From the NCBI GenBank assembly GCA_965119745.1, contig OZ221973.1, positions 1,488,001 to 1,552,000 of the forward strand: a stretch of DNA of 64,000 bases, given 5' to 3'. This stretch comes from CAJFUR01 sp904420575 (GTDB taxonomy: Bacteria > Actinomycetota > Coriobacteriia > Coriobacteriales > Eggerthellaceae). Each line of letters starts with the position of its first letter. Positions within the stretch are counted from its first letter, which is position 1. Below are positions 49,209 through 58,147 of the stretch, one piece after another. A program made the position numbers and the translations under genes. The notes below the pieces were generated by a model. The model worked only from the letters and a program-made list of their open reading frames with translations, had not been told where the DNA came from and did no database searches.

Positions 49209-49794
49209 CCCTGAAGAGGCCGTGCTGGTTGCAATATGCGTACAGCGCGCCCGATCCCGCCAAGGGGAACCGTGCTTCGGCCTCCTGTTCGGGGTAGAGC
49301 TTGCGCAGCCTCACCGTGTCGGTGGTTACGAACGCGATGAAGCTCACGTAATGCTGTTTGGTCATGGGATGGTTCGGCAGCCGCACGTACCGGTCGTTGT
49401 CGATCTGCTCGACCGTCACGAGGTGCATCTCGTCCGCCTGGTCGGCGTCTTCGGGCTCTTGGGCCGGCAGCGTGATCCCGCAGCAGGAAAACGAGCCTTC
49501 GCCGGTGGCGTGGATGACGTTGCCGCAGACGGGGCACACGTAGAACGCCGTTTTGAGCATGTTGGCCGAACGGTTGCCGTTGACGGCGCAGGCTCCCGAG
49601 AGCAGCTCGGCTACCGAGACGCCGAGGGCCTTCGCCAGCGGCTCGATCAAGGTGATGTCAGGCAGCCCCTTGCCCGTTTCCCATTTCGAGACGGCCTTGT
49701 CGGTGACGCCCACGGTTGCTGCCAGCTCGCGCTGGGTGCAGCCTTTCTTCTCGCGCAGCGTGCGGATGGTGTTTCCCGTCAGGTAGGTTGCCAT
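49159..49794 (-). CDS. XRE-type HTH regulator fused to desulfoferrodoxin/superoxide reductase
   Basis: This 211-residue protein has an N-terminal XRE helix-turn-helix (about 8-65: IRTLREKKGCTQRELAATVG, then VSKWETGKGLP). A rubredoxin-like desulforedoxin site follows with C87, C90, C104 and C105. The superoxide reductase domain has all five iron ligands of the catalytic site: H124, H142 (NHPM), H148 (QHYV), C188 and H191 (YCNQHGLF). The conserved EKH lysine is Met 123 here. Such fusions are known in anaerobes and could detoxify superoxide, sense it, or both. The ATG at 49794 opens the HTH. It is convergent with the carotenoid operon, overlapping it by 50 bases. Confidence 0.9.
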   Translation of the reverse strand: MATYLTGNTIRTLREKKGCTQRELAATVGVTDKAVSKWETGKGLPDITLIEPLAKALGVSVAELLSGACAVNGNRSANMLKTAFYVCPVCGNVIHATGEGSFSCCGITLPAQEPEDADQADEMHLVTVEQIDNDRYVRLPNHPMTKQHYVSFIAFVTTDTVRLRKLYPEQEAEARFPLAGSGALYAYCNQHGLFRVRVRSAAPMRPRPDRS

Positions 49795-50003
49795 GATGGA
49801 CTTCGTGCCTTCTTTCCCTTGCGTGCCCGAGGTGACGTTCGGCATCTCGGGTGCAGCGGTCGTTTTCTTGCTTGCGATTATGCCCCCGCTTCCCCTTTCG
49901 GGCAACCTACGCTCCGTGGAGCCGTCGTGTCGGTGTCACGCGACCGGCGTGCGGTTATGGGGCGGGAGAGGGGAGGAGCCTGCCGGGTGCGAGCCTGCCG
50001 GGT

Positions 50004-50102
50004 CCTGGCGTCCCGTTGCTTGCGGTCGTCCGGGCCCGCCTGCGCCTCCGTTGGAGCGGCGCGGTTTGGCCGTGCGTCCCGCCGTTCCTGGCGTCCCGTT
50101 GC
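50004..50102. repeat. 16-bp direct repeat, 83 bases apart
   Basis: CCTGGCGTCCCGTTGC occurs at 50004-50019 and 50087-50102, both in GC-rich intergenic sequence. A second short repeat, GCGAAGGTTCCGA, occurs at 50367 and 50418. Confidence 0.75.
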
Positions 50103-50150
50103 ATGCAACTAGCCGTGCGCGGGAACGGCGCGCGGTTTGGTGGCAAGGCT

Positions 50151-50327
50151 GACCGTTATGGTCGCTTTTTGGCACGGTTGACCGCTGTGGCGCTGAAAAG
50201 AAGGGATTCGAGCCGAACGAAAATGTTCGACCAGGGCTTTTGTTGGCGGCTCGCCGGGTTTTCCCGTTTTGGACCGCTCATGTGGTGCCATAACGGTCAT
50301 TCTTGCCAAAAAGCTACCACAGCGGTC
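50151..50327. repeat. Two inverted pairs of the 29-bp dispersed intergenic unit
   Basis: GACCGTTATGG (50151-50161) and GACCGCTGTGG (50180-50190) are 29 bases apart, with GCTTTTTGGCA in the spacer. In the opposite orientation, CCATAACGGTC (50288-50298) and CCACAGCGGTC (50317-50327) are again 29 bases apart, with TGCCAAAAAGC between. This is the family of 33303-33371. The 768-base gap 49795-50562 has no recognisable gene. Confidence 0.88.
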
Positions 50328-50562
50328 AGCCGTGCCATGTCGTCACCCGGCGGCCAGCCTGTCCGCGCGAAGGTTCCGATGGCGGTCGTCTGACAGCCCG
50401 GCAGCCGGCCGTGCCCAGCGAAGGTTCCGACGGCAGCCTGCCATCGGGCCGTCTTTCCCACCTGAAGGCCCGACGGCGGCCTGCCTCCATCCAGCTTGCT
50501 GCGCGACGGCCCATAGGCCGGCCTGCTCCTCACCCGGCGCGGCCGACCATGCTGGGAATGGT

Positions 50563-51339
50563 CTACGCTTGCAGGACGCGTTCGCTGGTGAGCGCGATGC
50601 GCGCTCCGAGCGCTTCGGGATCCTCCGCGCGCAGCGCGGCCAGCTCGGCGAGCGTGGCGCGCAGCGGCGTTTCGACGTCGGCCGCATCGTAGCGCGCCGC
50701 CGATTCCGGAGGCAGGTCGGTTTCGAGCAGCAGGCGGTCGGCCGGGATGGCGCGCACGTACGCGCGGCCGCGCTTGGTGGCCAGCATGCGCGGGTTGACG
50801 GAGAAGAGAAAGCCCAGTTTGGTGGCGCGTTGGAGTTCGTCGGAGGTGCCGGAGAACCAGTGGAGCGCGCAGACGCACGACTCCGTGCATCCCGTGCGCT
50901 CGAGCACGTCCATGACCGTGTCCGCCGACCGCACCGCATGGAGCGACAGGACCTTGCCGCCGCCCTCGGCGCAGGCGTGGGCCACGCGCTCGAACGCGGC
51001 GAGCTGCACGTCGTGGGAGGCGGCATGCGCGGGCGCGAAGTCGAGGCCCACCTCGCCAACGAAACGCGCGTCTTTGGCTAGCTGTTCGAACTGCGCCACG
51101 TCGTCTTCGGTGCAGCGGCCGTCGGCCACCCACCAGGGGTGCAGGCCCAGGGCCGTGTGCACGTTCGCGCAAGGGGCGAACAATGCCGCCGCGCGAACGT
51201 ATCCGGCCGGCGTCACGGTCACCGACAGGGCGCCTATGCCGCGCTGCGCCAGGCCGGTCGCCAGTTCCCGGGCGTTTTCCGCGAAGTCTAGATGGCAATG
51301 CAGGTCGAACAGGCGCAAGGACGGGTTGCGTTCCGACAC
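50563..51339 (-). CDS. TatD-family metal-dependent hydrolase (DNase-like)
   Basis: This 258-residue amidohydrolase-fold protein has the TatD metal ligands in order: HxH in LFDLHCHLDF, the Glu of FVGEVGLDF, histidines in VLSLHAVR and VCALHWFSG, and the Asp of LLLETDLPPE. Members are 3'-5' DNases or quality-control hydrolases. The GTG at 51339, preceded by GAAGGA, gives normal family length. An alternative ATG at 51498 overlaps the tcdA stop (ATGA) and would add 53 charged, low-complexity residues with lower third-position GC, so it is disfavoured but possible. It probably forms an operon with tcdA. Confidence 0.85.
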   Translation of the reverse strand: MSERNPSLRLFDLHCHLDFAENARELATGLAQRGIGALSVTVTPAGYVRAAALFAPCANVHTALGLHPWWVADGRCTEDDVAQFEQLAKDARFVGEVGLDFAPAHAASHDVQLAAFERVAHACAEGGGKVLSLHAVRSADTVMDVLERTGCTESCVCALHWFSGTSDELQRATKLGFLFSVNPRMLATKRGRAYVRAIPADRLLLETDLPPESAARYDAADVETPLRATLAELAALRAEDPEALGARIALTSERVLQA

Positions 51340-51494
51340 GTTTCCTTCGGCTCGGCCTTCCGCTTCCGAATGCGCTTCCTTTTTTCGGCGCGTTTCCGAT
51401 TGTCGGGGCGCTTCCGGTCGCTGGTGCGCGTCACCCTCTTGGGGCAGGGAGCGCCCGCCTTCCGCCTGGGTATGCCTTTCGTCTCCCGGCCTCG

Positions 51495-52349
51495 TCATGC
51501 GCATTCGCCGCCTATACCGGCCAGCGTGCACAGCACGTCGCCGGCGATCATCTGCCCCATGATGGGCGGCACGAACGATGCCGTGCCCAGGTTCGACCGT
51601 TCGCGGCGCGCGGCGCCAACGCGCGTGGCCACGTCCACGGGCTGTTCGCACGAGTACAGCACGCGCAAATGCCCGATGCCGCGCTTGCGCGCCTCCTTGC
51701 GCATGATGCGGCAGAGCGGGCAGTTCACGGTATCGTAGACGTCGGCGAACCGGAAGCATTCGGGGCGCAGCTTGTTGGCGGCCCCCATGCTGCTGACCAG
51801 CCGGATTCCCCGGCGTTCGGCCTCCTGCGCCAGCGCCAGCTTCGTGGACACGGTGTCGATGGCGTCCACCACGTAGTCGGCGTCCGCGCACAGCTCGTCC
51901 AGAAGCGACGGCACGTCGGCGGCAAGGACGAACCGGTCGTGGGACTCCACCTGCGCCGACGGGTTGATGTCCGCGATCATGGCGCGCATGACGTCGGTCT
52001 TCTTGCGTCCCACCGTGCTGAAGAAGGCGATGGCCTGGCGGTTGACGTTGCTTTCCTGCACGACGTCGTGGTCCACCACCACCAGCCGGCCCACGCCGCC
52101 GCGCGCCAGCGCCTCGACGCAGTTCGAGCCCACGCCGCCCAGCCCCAAAACCACCACGGTGGATGCCGCCACGCGCGCCAGGCCCTCGCGCCCGTAGATG
52201 AGTTCCAGCTTGGACGTGGCGCTTTCGGCGGTCGCGCCGCAGCTCGGATCCGTGCCTGGGCCCGCGCAGCCGTCGGGGTCGCCAGCCGGACCTTTGCCGG
52301 CAGCCGTCGGGGCCGCATTCTCGCCCAAGGCGTCCTGCGTCCTGTCCAC
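51495..52349 (-). CDS. tcdA: tRNA threonylcarbamoyladenosine dehydratase TcdA (ThiF/E1-like)
   Basis: TcdA uses ATP to cyclise the t6A modification at position 37 of tRNAs into ct6A. This 284-residue protein has the E1-like nucleotide-binding motif VVLGLGGVGSNCVEALARGG, DHDVVQESNVNRQ, the DAIDTVSTKLAL segment and the late GTASFVPPIMGQMIAGDVL typical of TcdA. The GTG at 52349 is used because AAGGAAG lies six bases upstream; ATG 52385 would add 12 residues. An N-terminal Gly/Pro/Ala-rich region of about 45 residues is not conserved. It is divergent from the large helicase gene. Confidence 0.9.
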   Translation of the reverse strand: MDRTQDALGENAAPTAAGKGPAGDPDGCAGPGTDPSCGATAESATSKLELIYGREGLARVAASTVVVLGLGGVGSNCVEALARGGVGRLVVVDHDVVQESNVNRQAIAFFSTVGRKKTDVMRAMIADINPSAQVESHDRFVLAADVPSLLDELCADADYVVDAIDTVSTKLALAQEAERRGIRLVSSMGAANKLRPECFRFADVYDTVNCPLCRIMRKEARKRGIGHLRVLYSCEQPVDVATRVGAARRERSNLGTASFVPPIMGQMIAGDVLCTLAGIGGECA

Positions 52350-52513
52350 GTTCGTTTCTTCCTTGGTGCCCACGTGCGCTCCCATCGCATCGCACTGCCT
52401 GCCGGCCGTTTACCGCATGGCTCCATGGTAGCATTATGGCGGGCGGCCATCGGGGGCAACATGGTAAGATGGCCTCGTTGCGCGGGCGCTACGGAAAGGA
52501 TGCGAGGACGGCC

Positions 52514-55500
52514 ATGGACGAAGCGAACGACCCATCCTCTGCCGCCGGGTTCGGCCGGTTCTCTCCCGTGGTGCGCGCGTGGTTCCTGGCCGCGTTCGCC
52601 GCGGGTCCCACGCCGGTGCAGCGCCGCGCCTGGGAAGCCATCGGACAAGGCGAGAACGTGCTGGTGGTCGCGCCCACGGGCTCGGGCAAGACCCTGGCCG
52701 CGTTCCTGTTCGCCATCGACGAGCTCATGCAGGAGAAGGCGGCCGCCCCGGAAGGCCGGGCAGCTGCGGCAGCGGACGTCCCGCCGGCCGAGGACGACGG
52801 GACGCCCGCGAAGGGCGAGCGGCCGAAAGCGGGGGCGCGCCGAGGCCTGGCGCCCGCCGAAAGCGGACGCCCGCGCGCGAAGGGCGTGCGCGTGCTGTAC
52901 GTGTCGCCGCTCAAGGCGCTGGGCGCGGACGTGGAACGCAACCTGCAGGAGCCGCTTGCGGGCATAGCCGAAAGGCTGGCGGCGCAGGGCGGCGGCGCGT
53001 CCCCGGTGCGCACCGGCATGCGCACGGGCGACACCACGCCCGAGGAGCGCCGCGCGCTTCTGCGCAACCCTCCCGACATCCTCATCACCACGCCCGAATC
53101 GCTGTACCTCATGCTCACGTCGAAGGCGCGCGACATCCTGCGCACGGTGGACGTGGTCATCGTGGACGAAGTGCATGCGCTGGCCGGCAACAAGCGCGGC
53201 GCGCACCTGGCGCTGAGCCTGGAACGCCTGGACGGCCTGCTGGAGCGTCCCGCGCAGCGCATCGGGCTTTCCGCGACCGTGCGCCCCCGCGAAGAGGTGG
53301 CGCGCTTTCTGGGCGGCGCGCGGCCTGTCCGCGTGGTGGCCGACGAGGGACGTCCGGACCTGGACGTGCGGGTGGTCGTGCCCGTGCGCGACATGACGGC
53401 CATTCCGGCGTACGGGGGAGCCGATGCCGACATGGCGGGGCCGGCCGCGCGCAGTGGCGGCGCCGGCGGGCCGCGGCGCGCGCCGCAGGAAGAGGCATGG
53501 AAGTCCGACCGGGCCTTGAAGGCGCTCATGGCGGGCGGGTCTGCGAAGCCCGCCGCCGGATCGCCCGACAGCCGCGCAGGCTCGTCCTCCATCTGGCCGC
53601 TCATCGAGGCGGCCGTGCTCGACCAGGTGCTGGCGCACCGCTCCACCATCGTGTTCGTGAATTCCCGCGGCCTGTGCGAGAAGCTGACGGCACGGCTGAA
53701 CGAGCTGTACGCGAAGCGCCGCGGGCTTCTGCCCGGCGGCCCGGAAGGCGGCGTGGCGGCGGGTGGGCAAGACGCCCTGCCCGGCGGCCCGGACGTCTCC
53801 GGCGCCTCTGCCCCCACCGGCATGCGCTCGGACATGGGCGCGACGAGCGATTTGGTGCAGGGCACCTTCGACGTCATAGCCAAGGCGCACCACGGCTCCG
53901 TCTCGAAGGACCGGCGGCGGCAGGTGGAGCAGGAGCTCAAGAGCGGGCAGCTGCCGTGCGTGGTGGCCACGTCCAGCCTGGAGCTGGGCATCGACATGGG
54001 GGCCGTGGACCTGGTGCTGCAGGTGGCGCCGCCGCCTTCGGTGGCAAGCGGGCTGCAGCGCATCGGCCGCGCCAACCACCAGGTGGGAGGCCGCTCGGAA
54101 GGCATCGTGTACCCGCGCACGCGCAACGAGGTGATCGACGCGGCCGTGGTGTCCGAAGGCATGCGCGCGGGCGCCATCGAGCAGACCACGTTGGTGAAAA
54201 ACGCGCTCGACGTGCTGGCGCAGCAGACCGTGGCGGCGGTGGCCATGGACGACTGGGCGGTGGACGACTGGTTCGACACGGTGCGCCGCGCCGCGCCCTA
54301 CGTCGACCTGCCGCGCCGCGCGTTTCAGGCGGTGCTCGACATGCTGGCCGGCCGCCATGCCTCCGCCGACCTTTCCGACTTCAAGCCGCGCATCGTGTGG
54401 GACCGGGAAGCGGGCAGGCTGTCCGCCCGTCCCGGCGCACAGCGCCTGGCGGTCGTGGCGGCAGGGACCATTCCCGACCGCGGCATGTTCTCCGTGGTGC
54501 TGCCCGAAGGCGACGCGGCCGTGGGCCGCCGCCGGGTGGGCGAGCTGGACGAGGAGATGGTGTACGAGTCGCGCGTGGGCGACATCATTGCGCTCGGCAC
54601 CAGCACGTGGCGCATCCGCGAGATCACGCGCGACCGGGTGATCGTGGAGCCGGCGCCGGGAAGGAGCGCCCGCCTGCCGTTCTGGCACGGCGAAGGCATG
54701 GGCCGCCCGGCCGAGACCGGCCGCGCCCGCGGCGCGTTCGTGCGCGCGGTGGCGGCGGGCATCGCCGACGATGCGCCCGACGGGGAAGGACGGCAGGTCG
54801 ACGCCGCCCTCTGCGAGCGCCTTGCAGCAGATGGGCTGGACGACGACGCGCAGCGCAACCTGGTGGCGCTCGTGCGCGAGCAGCGTGCGGCGACCGGCGC
54901 CGTGCCCGACGACCGGACGCTGGTGGTGGAACGCTGCGAGGACGAGACGGGCGACTGGCGCGTCATGCTGCATTCGCCCTACGGCCGCCGCGTCCACGAG
55001 CCGTGGGCCATGGCGGTGGCCGACCGCGTCATGCGCCTGCACGGCTTCGACCCCCAGGCATCGGCCGCCGACGACGGCATCGTCCTGCGCATCCCCCAGA
55101 CCGAGACGCGCCTGCCGGGCGCGGAGCTGTTCGTGTTCGACCCGGACGAGCTGGACCGCATCGTGCGCGACCGCGTGGACGCCACGTCGCTGTTCGCGGC
55201 GCGGTTCCGCGAATGCGCCGCGCGCGCCCTGCTCATGTCGCCCACCACGCCGGGAAAGCGCGCCCCGCTGTGGCAGCAGCGCCTCAAGGCCGGCCAATTG
55301 CTGGAGGCCGCGCGGCGCGAGCAGGAGTTCCCCATCCTTCTGGAAACGGCGCGCGAATGCTTGCAGGACGTGTACGACCTGCCGGCCCTCCACGAGCTCA
55401 TGGAAGGGGTGCAGACGGGCAGCGTCCGGCTGGTGGAGGCCCAGACGTCCATCCCGTCGCCGTTCGCCGCGCCGCTGCTGTTCGGCTACGTGGGCGACCA

Positions 55501-58048
55501 CCTGTACGACGGCGACCTGCCCCATGCCGAACGCCGCGCGTCGCTGCTCTCGCTGGACCCGGCGTTGCTGGGCGAGCTTCTGGGCTCGGCGGACATGGCC
55601 GAGCTCCTTGACGCGGACGTGGTATGCATGGTTCAGGCGCAGCTGCAGCGTGTCGCGCCCGACCGTCGGGTGCGCGGCGTCGAGGGGGTGGCCGACCTGC
55701 TGCGCGCCCTGGGGCCGCTGTCCGTGAAAGAGGTCGCCGCGCGCATGCAGGCCGACGAGGGGGCGGGGGAAGAAGGCGTTCCGGAAGGGGCGGCGCCGGA
55801 TGCCGACGCAGAAGACCCCGGCCAGACGGCGGGGCCTGCAAGCTTGCAGGAGGCGGAAGCGGCGCTGGCGGCGCTGCACGAGGCCCATCGGGCGTTCCCG
55901 ACGCACATCGGCGGGGACGAGCGCTGGGCCGCCGCCGACGATGCGGCGCTGCTGCACGAGGCGCTGGGCGTGGAGGTTCCTGCGTGGGTGCGTTTGGGCG
56001 CGGCCGGCGCGGGAGAGGCCGTCGGGCTTGAAGCGGCTGGCGGGTTAGAAGCGGCTGGCGGGCCGGACGAGGCGTCTGGCACGGGCGGGCCGGCCGACCG
56101 TGAGCGCCGCGAGACCCATCCGCTCGATGCCCTGGTGGCGCGCTATGCGCGTACGCGGGAACCCTTCTCCACCAGCGAGGCTGCGGCGCGTTGGGGCGTC
56201 GGGCCCGCCATCATGCGCGAAAGCCTGGGACGGCTTGCCGAAGAGGGGCGGGTCATGCGGGGCCGGTTCGGCAGCGGGACCCCGGCAGGCGCCGAAGCGG
56301 CCGCACCCGAGCGCGAGTGGGTGGCTGCAGAGGTGTTCCGCCGGCTCCGGTCGCGCTCGCTTGCCAAGGCGCGCGCCGCCGTGCAGGCGGTGCCGGCGAG
56401 CGCCTTCGTCCGCCTGGTGTTGGACCTGCAGGACGTGGCTGCCGGCGCAGGCGCGGCCGCGCTCGAGGGCACGGATGGGGTCGCGCAGGTCATAGCCCAG
56501 TTCGAAGGAGTGTTCCTGCCGGCTGCGGCATGGGAGGGCCATGTGTTGCCCGCCCGCGTGCGCGACTACCGGCCGGCAATGCTGGACGAGTTGGTGGCAT
56601 CGGGCGACGTCATGTGGGTGGGAAGCGGCCACGACGCCGACGAGCAGGGCGGCGCCGCAGCGCGCCCGTCCGGCCGCGCTGCCGCCAAGGCCGTCCCCTC
56701 GTCCGGCCTCGTCGCCTTCTTCCCGACGGATTCCCCGCTGGCGCCGGTGCGCTTCGAGGCGTCGTTCGGGCAGGAAGCCGCTGCGCCCCTCGCCGCAGAG
56801 GGCCGCCCTTGCAATGCTGAGGACGCGGAGGCGGGGCAGGCGACGGTCGGCCAGGCCGTGGCCGAGGCGCTTGCGGGTGGCGGGCTGTTCTTCCGACAGA
56901 TTGCGGACGCGGTGCGCCGCCGCCTTGCGCCCGAGCGCGTGGACGAGGCGCGCATCGCCGCCGCCCTGTGGGAGCTGGTGTGGGACGGTCGCGCCACGAA
57001 CGACACGTTCGCGCCCGTGCGCGCCTTGGATGCCGGCGGCTCTGCCGTCCCTGGGAGCACGGCCCCGCGCCGCCGCGTCAGCAGCCGGCGCGGCCGCCAT
57101 CGGGGCTACGATGCGGCTCCCGCGTACCGGGAGTCGGTGGCCGCCGACAGGTACGGCGGGGGCGGCATGCCTGCCGGCGCGCTGTCCGGACGCTGGTCGC
57201 TGGTGGCCCCCTCTCCCGCGAACGACACGGTGCGCGCGGTGGCGCTGGTGGAGTCGCTGCTCGACCGCTACGGCGTGCTGTCGCGCGACATAGCCCTGCT
57301 AGCCGGGGTGCCGGGCGGCCTGGGAACGCTCATGCCCGTGCTGCGTTCCTTGGAGGACGTGGGCGACGTGCTGCGGGGCATGTTCGTGGAAGGCATGGGG
57401 CCGGCGCAGTTCGCGGCCCGCGAGACGGTGGACGTGCTGCGCTCCTATGCGGCCCAGGACGTCCACGCCGACGACGGGCGCGAGGCGCACATGGTCGTGC
57501 TGGCTGCCGACGACCCGGCCTGCCTGTTCGGCGCCGCGCTGCCCTGGCCGCCCGTCGCCGGGGGGACGGCGCAAGGTGCGGACGAGGGGACGCCGGATGT
57601 GGCCGGCGCGCCGGGCGCGACGGGCGCCGCCGACGCGTCCGCATCCGGCGCTGCCGCCGACGCGCCCGCTCCCGACGCCGCCGACCCCGCCAACGGCCAC
57701 GTGCCCGACGCCGCCCTGCCGGCCACCCTGCGCCCCACGCGGCGGCCGGGAAGCCTGGTCGTGCTTCGCAACGGCGTTCCCGTGCTGCACGCCACGGCGG
57801 CGCTGCGCTCCCTTTTGTCCTTCACGTCGGACGGGGAGGCGCTCGAAGCGGCCGTCCGCGCCCTGGCGGCGCACACCGCCCGCATGCTCGTGCGGGACGG
57901 CGCGGACGGCGCACGGAAGAAGATCGTGGTCGAGACGTTCGACGGCGCGCCCGTCCTGTCCACGCCCTTTGCCGACGTCCTGCAAAAGGCCGGGTTCGTC
58001 CGCCTACCCGACGGCATGCGCCTGTACGTGGACCCCTTCGCCCGCTGA
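52514..58048 (+). CDS. Lhr-family large DEAD/DEAH-box ATP-dependent helicase
   Basis: This 1,844-residue protein is a superfamily-2 helicase of the Lhr type, which unwinds DNA and RNA-DNA hybrids in repair. Helicase motifs are clear: Q-region FAAGPTPVQRRAWEAI, Walker A APTGSGKT, ITTPESLYLMLTS, DEVHAL, GLSATVRP, then TSSLELGIDMGAVDLVLQ and LQRIGRANHQ. A long Lhr-type C-terminal part (winged-helix and beta-barrel-like segments, including REPFSTSEAAARWG) follows. It is longer than E. coli Lhr (about 1,540) because of Ala/Gly-rich insertions, for example near residues 75-120 and 1,680-1,740. GGAAAGGA upstream selects ATG 52514. No nuclease or partner gene is adjacent. Confidence 0.9.
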   Translation: MDEANDPSSAAGFGRFSPVVRAWFLAAFAAGPTPVQRRAWEAIGQGENVLVVAPTGSGKTLAAFLFAIDELMQEKAAAPEGRAAAAADVPPAEDDGTPAKGERPKAGARRGLAPAESGRPRAKGVRVLYVSPLKALGADVERNLQEPLAGIAERLAAQGGGASPVRTGMRTGDTTPEERRALLRNPPDILITTPESLYLMLTSKARDILRTVDVVIVDEVHALAGNKRGAHLALSLERLDGLLERPAQRIGLSATVRPREEVARFLGGARPVRVVADEGRPDLDVRVVVPVRDMTAIPAYGGADADMAGPAARSGGAGGPRRAPQEEAWKSDRALKALMAGGSAKPAAGSPDSRAGSSSIWPLIEAAVLDQVLAHRSTIVFVNSRGLCEKLTARLNELYAKRRGLLPGGPEGGVAAGGQDALPGGPDVSGASAPTGMRSDMGATSDLVQGTFDVIAKAHHGSVSKDRRRQVEQELKSGQLPCVVATSSLELGIDMGAVDLVLQVAPPPSVASGLQRIGRANHQVGGRSEGIVYPRTRNEVIDAAVVSEGMRAGAIEQTTLVKNALDVLAQQTVAAVAMDDWAVDDWFDTVRRAAPYVDLPRRAFQAVLDMLAGRHASADLSDFKPRIVWDREAGRLSARPGAQRLAVVAAGTIPDRGMFSVVLPEGDAAVGRRRVGELDEEMVYESRVGDIIALGTSTWRIREITRDRVIVEPAPGRSARLPFWHGEGMGRPAETGRARGAFVRAVAAGIADDAPDGEGRQVDAALCERLAADGLDDDAQRNLVALVREQRAATGAVPDDRTLVVERCEDETGDWRVMLHSPYGRRVHEPWAMAVADRVMRLHGFDPQASAADDGIVLRIPQTETRLPGAELFVFDPDELDRIVRDRVDATSLFAARFRECAARALLMSPTTPGKRAPLWQQRLKAGQLLEAARREQEFPILLETARECLQDVYDLPALHELMEGVQTGSVRLVEAQTSIPSPFAAPLLFGYVGDHLYDGDLPHAERRASLLSLDPALLGELLGSADMAELLDADVVCMVQAQLQRVAPDRRVRGVEGVADLLRALGPLSVKEVAARMQADEGAGEEGVPEGAAPDADAEDPGQTAGPASLQEAEAALAALHEAHRAFPTHIGGDERWAAADDAALLHEALGVEVPAWVRLGAAGAGEAVGLEAAGGLEAAGGPDEASGTGGPADRERRETHPLDALVARYARTREPFSTSEAAARWGVGPAIMRESLGRLAEEGRVMRGRFGSGTPAGAEAAAPEREWVAAEVFRRLRSRSLAKARAAVQAVPASAFVRLVLDLQDVAAGAGAAALEGTDGVAQVIAQFEGVFLPAAAWEGHVLPARVRDYRPAMLDELVASGDVMWVGSGHDADEQGGAAARPSGRAAAKAVPSSGLVAFFPTDSPLAPVRFEASFGQEAAAPLAAEGRPCNAEDAEAGQATVGQAVAEALAGGGLFFRQIADAVRRRLAPERVDEARIAAALWELVWDGRATNDTFAPVRALDAGGSAVPGSTAPRRRVSSRRGRHRGYDAAPAYRESVAADRYGGGGMPAGALSGRWSLVAPSPANDTVRAVALVESLLDRYGVLSRDIALLAGVPGGLGTLMPVLRSLEDVGDVLRGMFVEGMGPAQFAARETVDVLRSYAAQDVHADDGREAHMVVLAADDPACLFGAALPWPPVAGGTAQGADEGTPDVAGAPGATGAADASASGAAADAPAPDAADPANGHVPDAALPATLRPTRRPGSLVVLRNGVPVLHATAALRSLLSFTSDGEALEAAVRALAAHTARMLVRDGADGARKKIVVETFDGAPVLSTPFADVLQKAGFVRLPDGMRLYVDPFAR

Positions 58049-58068
58049 GCCTGCCGCCTGCACGAAGA

Positions 58069-58095
58069 ACGCCCTGCAGGCTGCCTGCAGGGCGT
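58069..58095. terminator. Hairpin terminator between lhr-type gene and ettA
   Basis: ACGCCCTGCAGG (58069-58080) pairs perfectly with CCTGCAGGGCGT (58084-58095) over a 3-base loop, between convergent genes. No T-tract is present. Confidence 0.75.
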
Positions 58096-58147
58096 CTAGA
58101 AAGCGGCCGGCCGGCCAAACGGCCAGTCGGTGCTGCCGACCCGTCCG

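Noticed and set aside
51340..51498. N-terminal 53-residue extension of TatD from ATG 51498
   Set aside because: Low-complexity, charged and lower in third-position GC than the body; GTG 51339 with GAAGGA gives family length. Left as an alternative, not excluded.
51977..55957. Open frame of 1,326 codons on the minus strand opposite the helicase gene
   Set aside because: Antisense shadow; the plus-strand Lhr-type helicase has all motifs and this frame has none.
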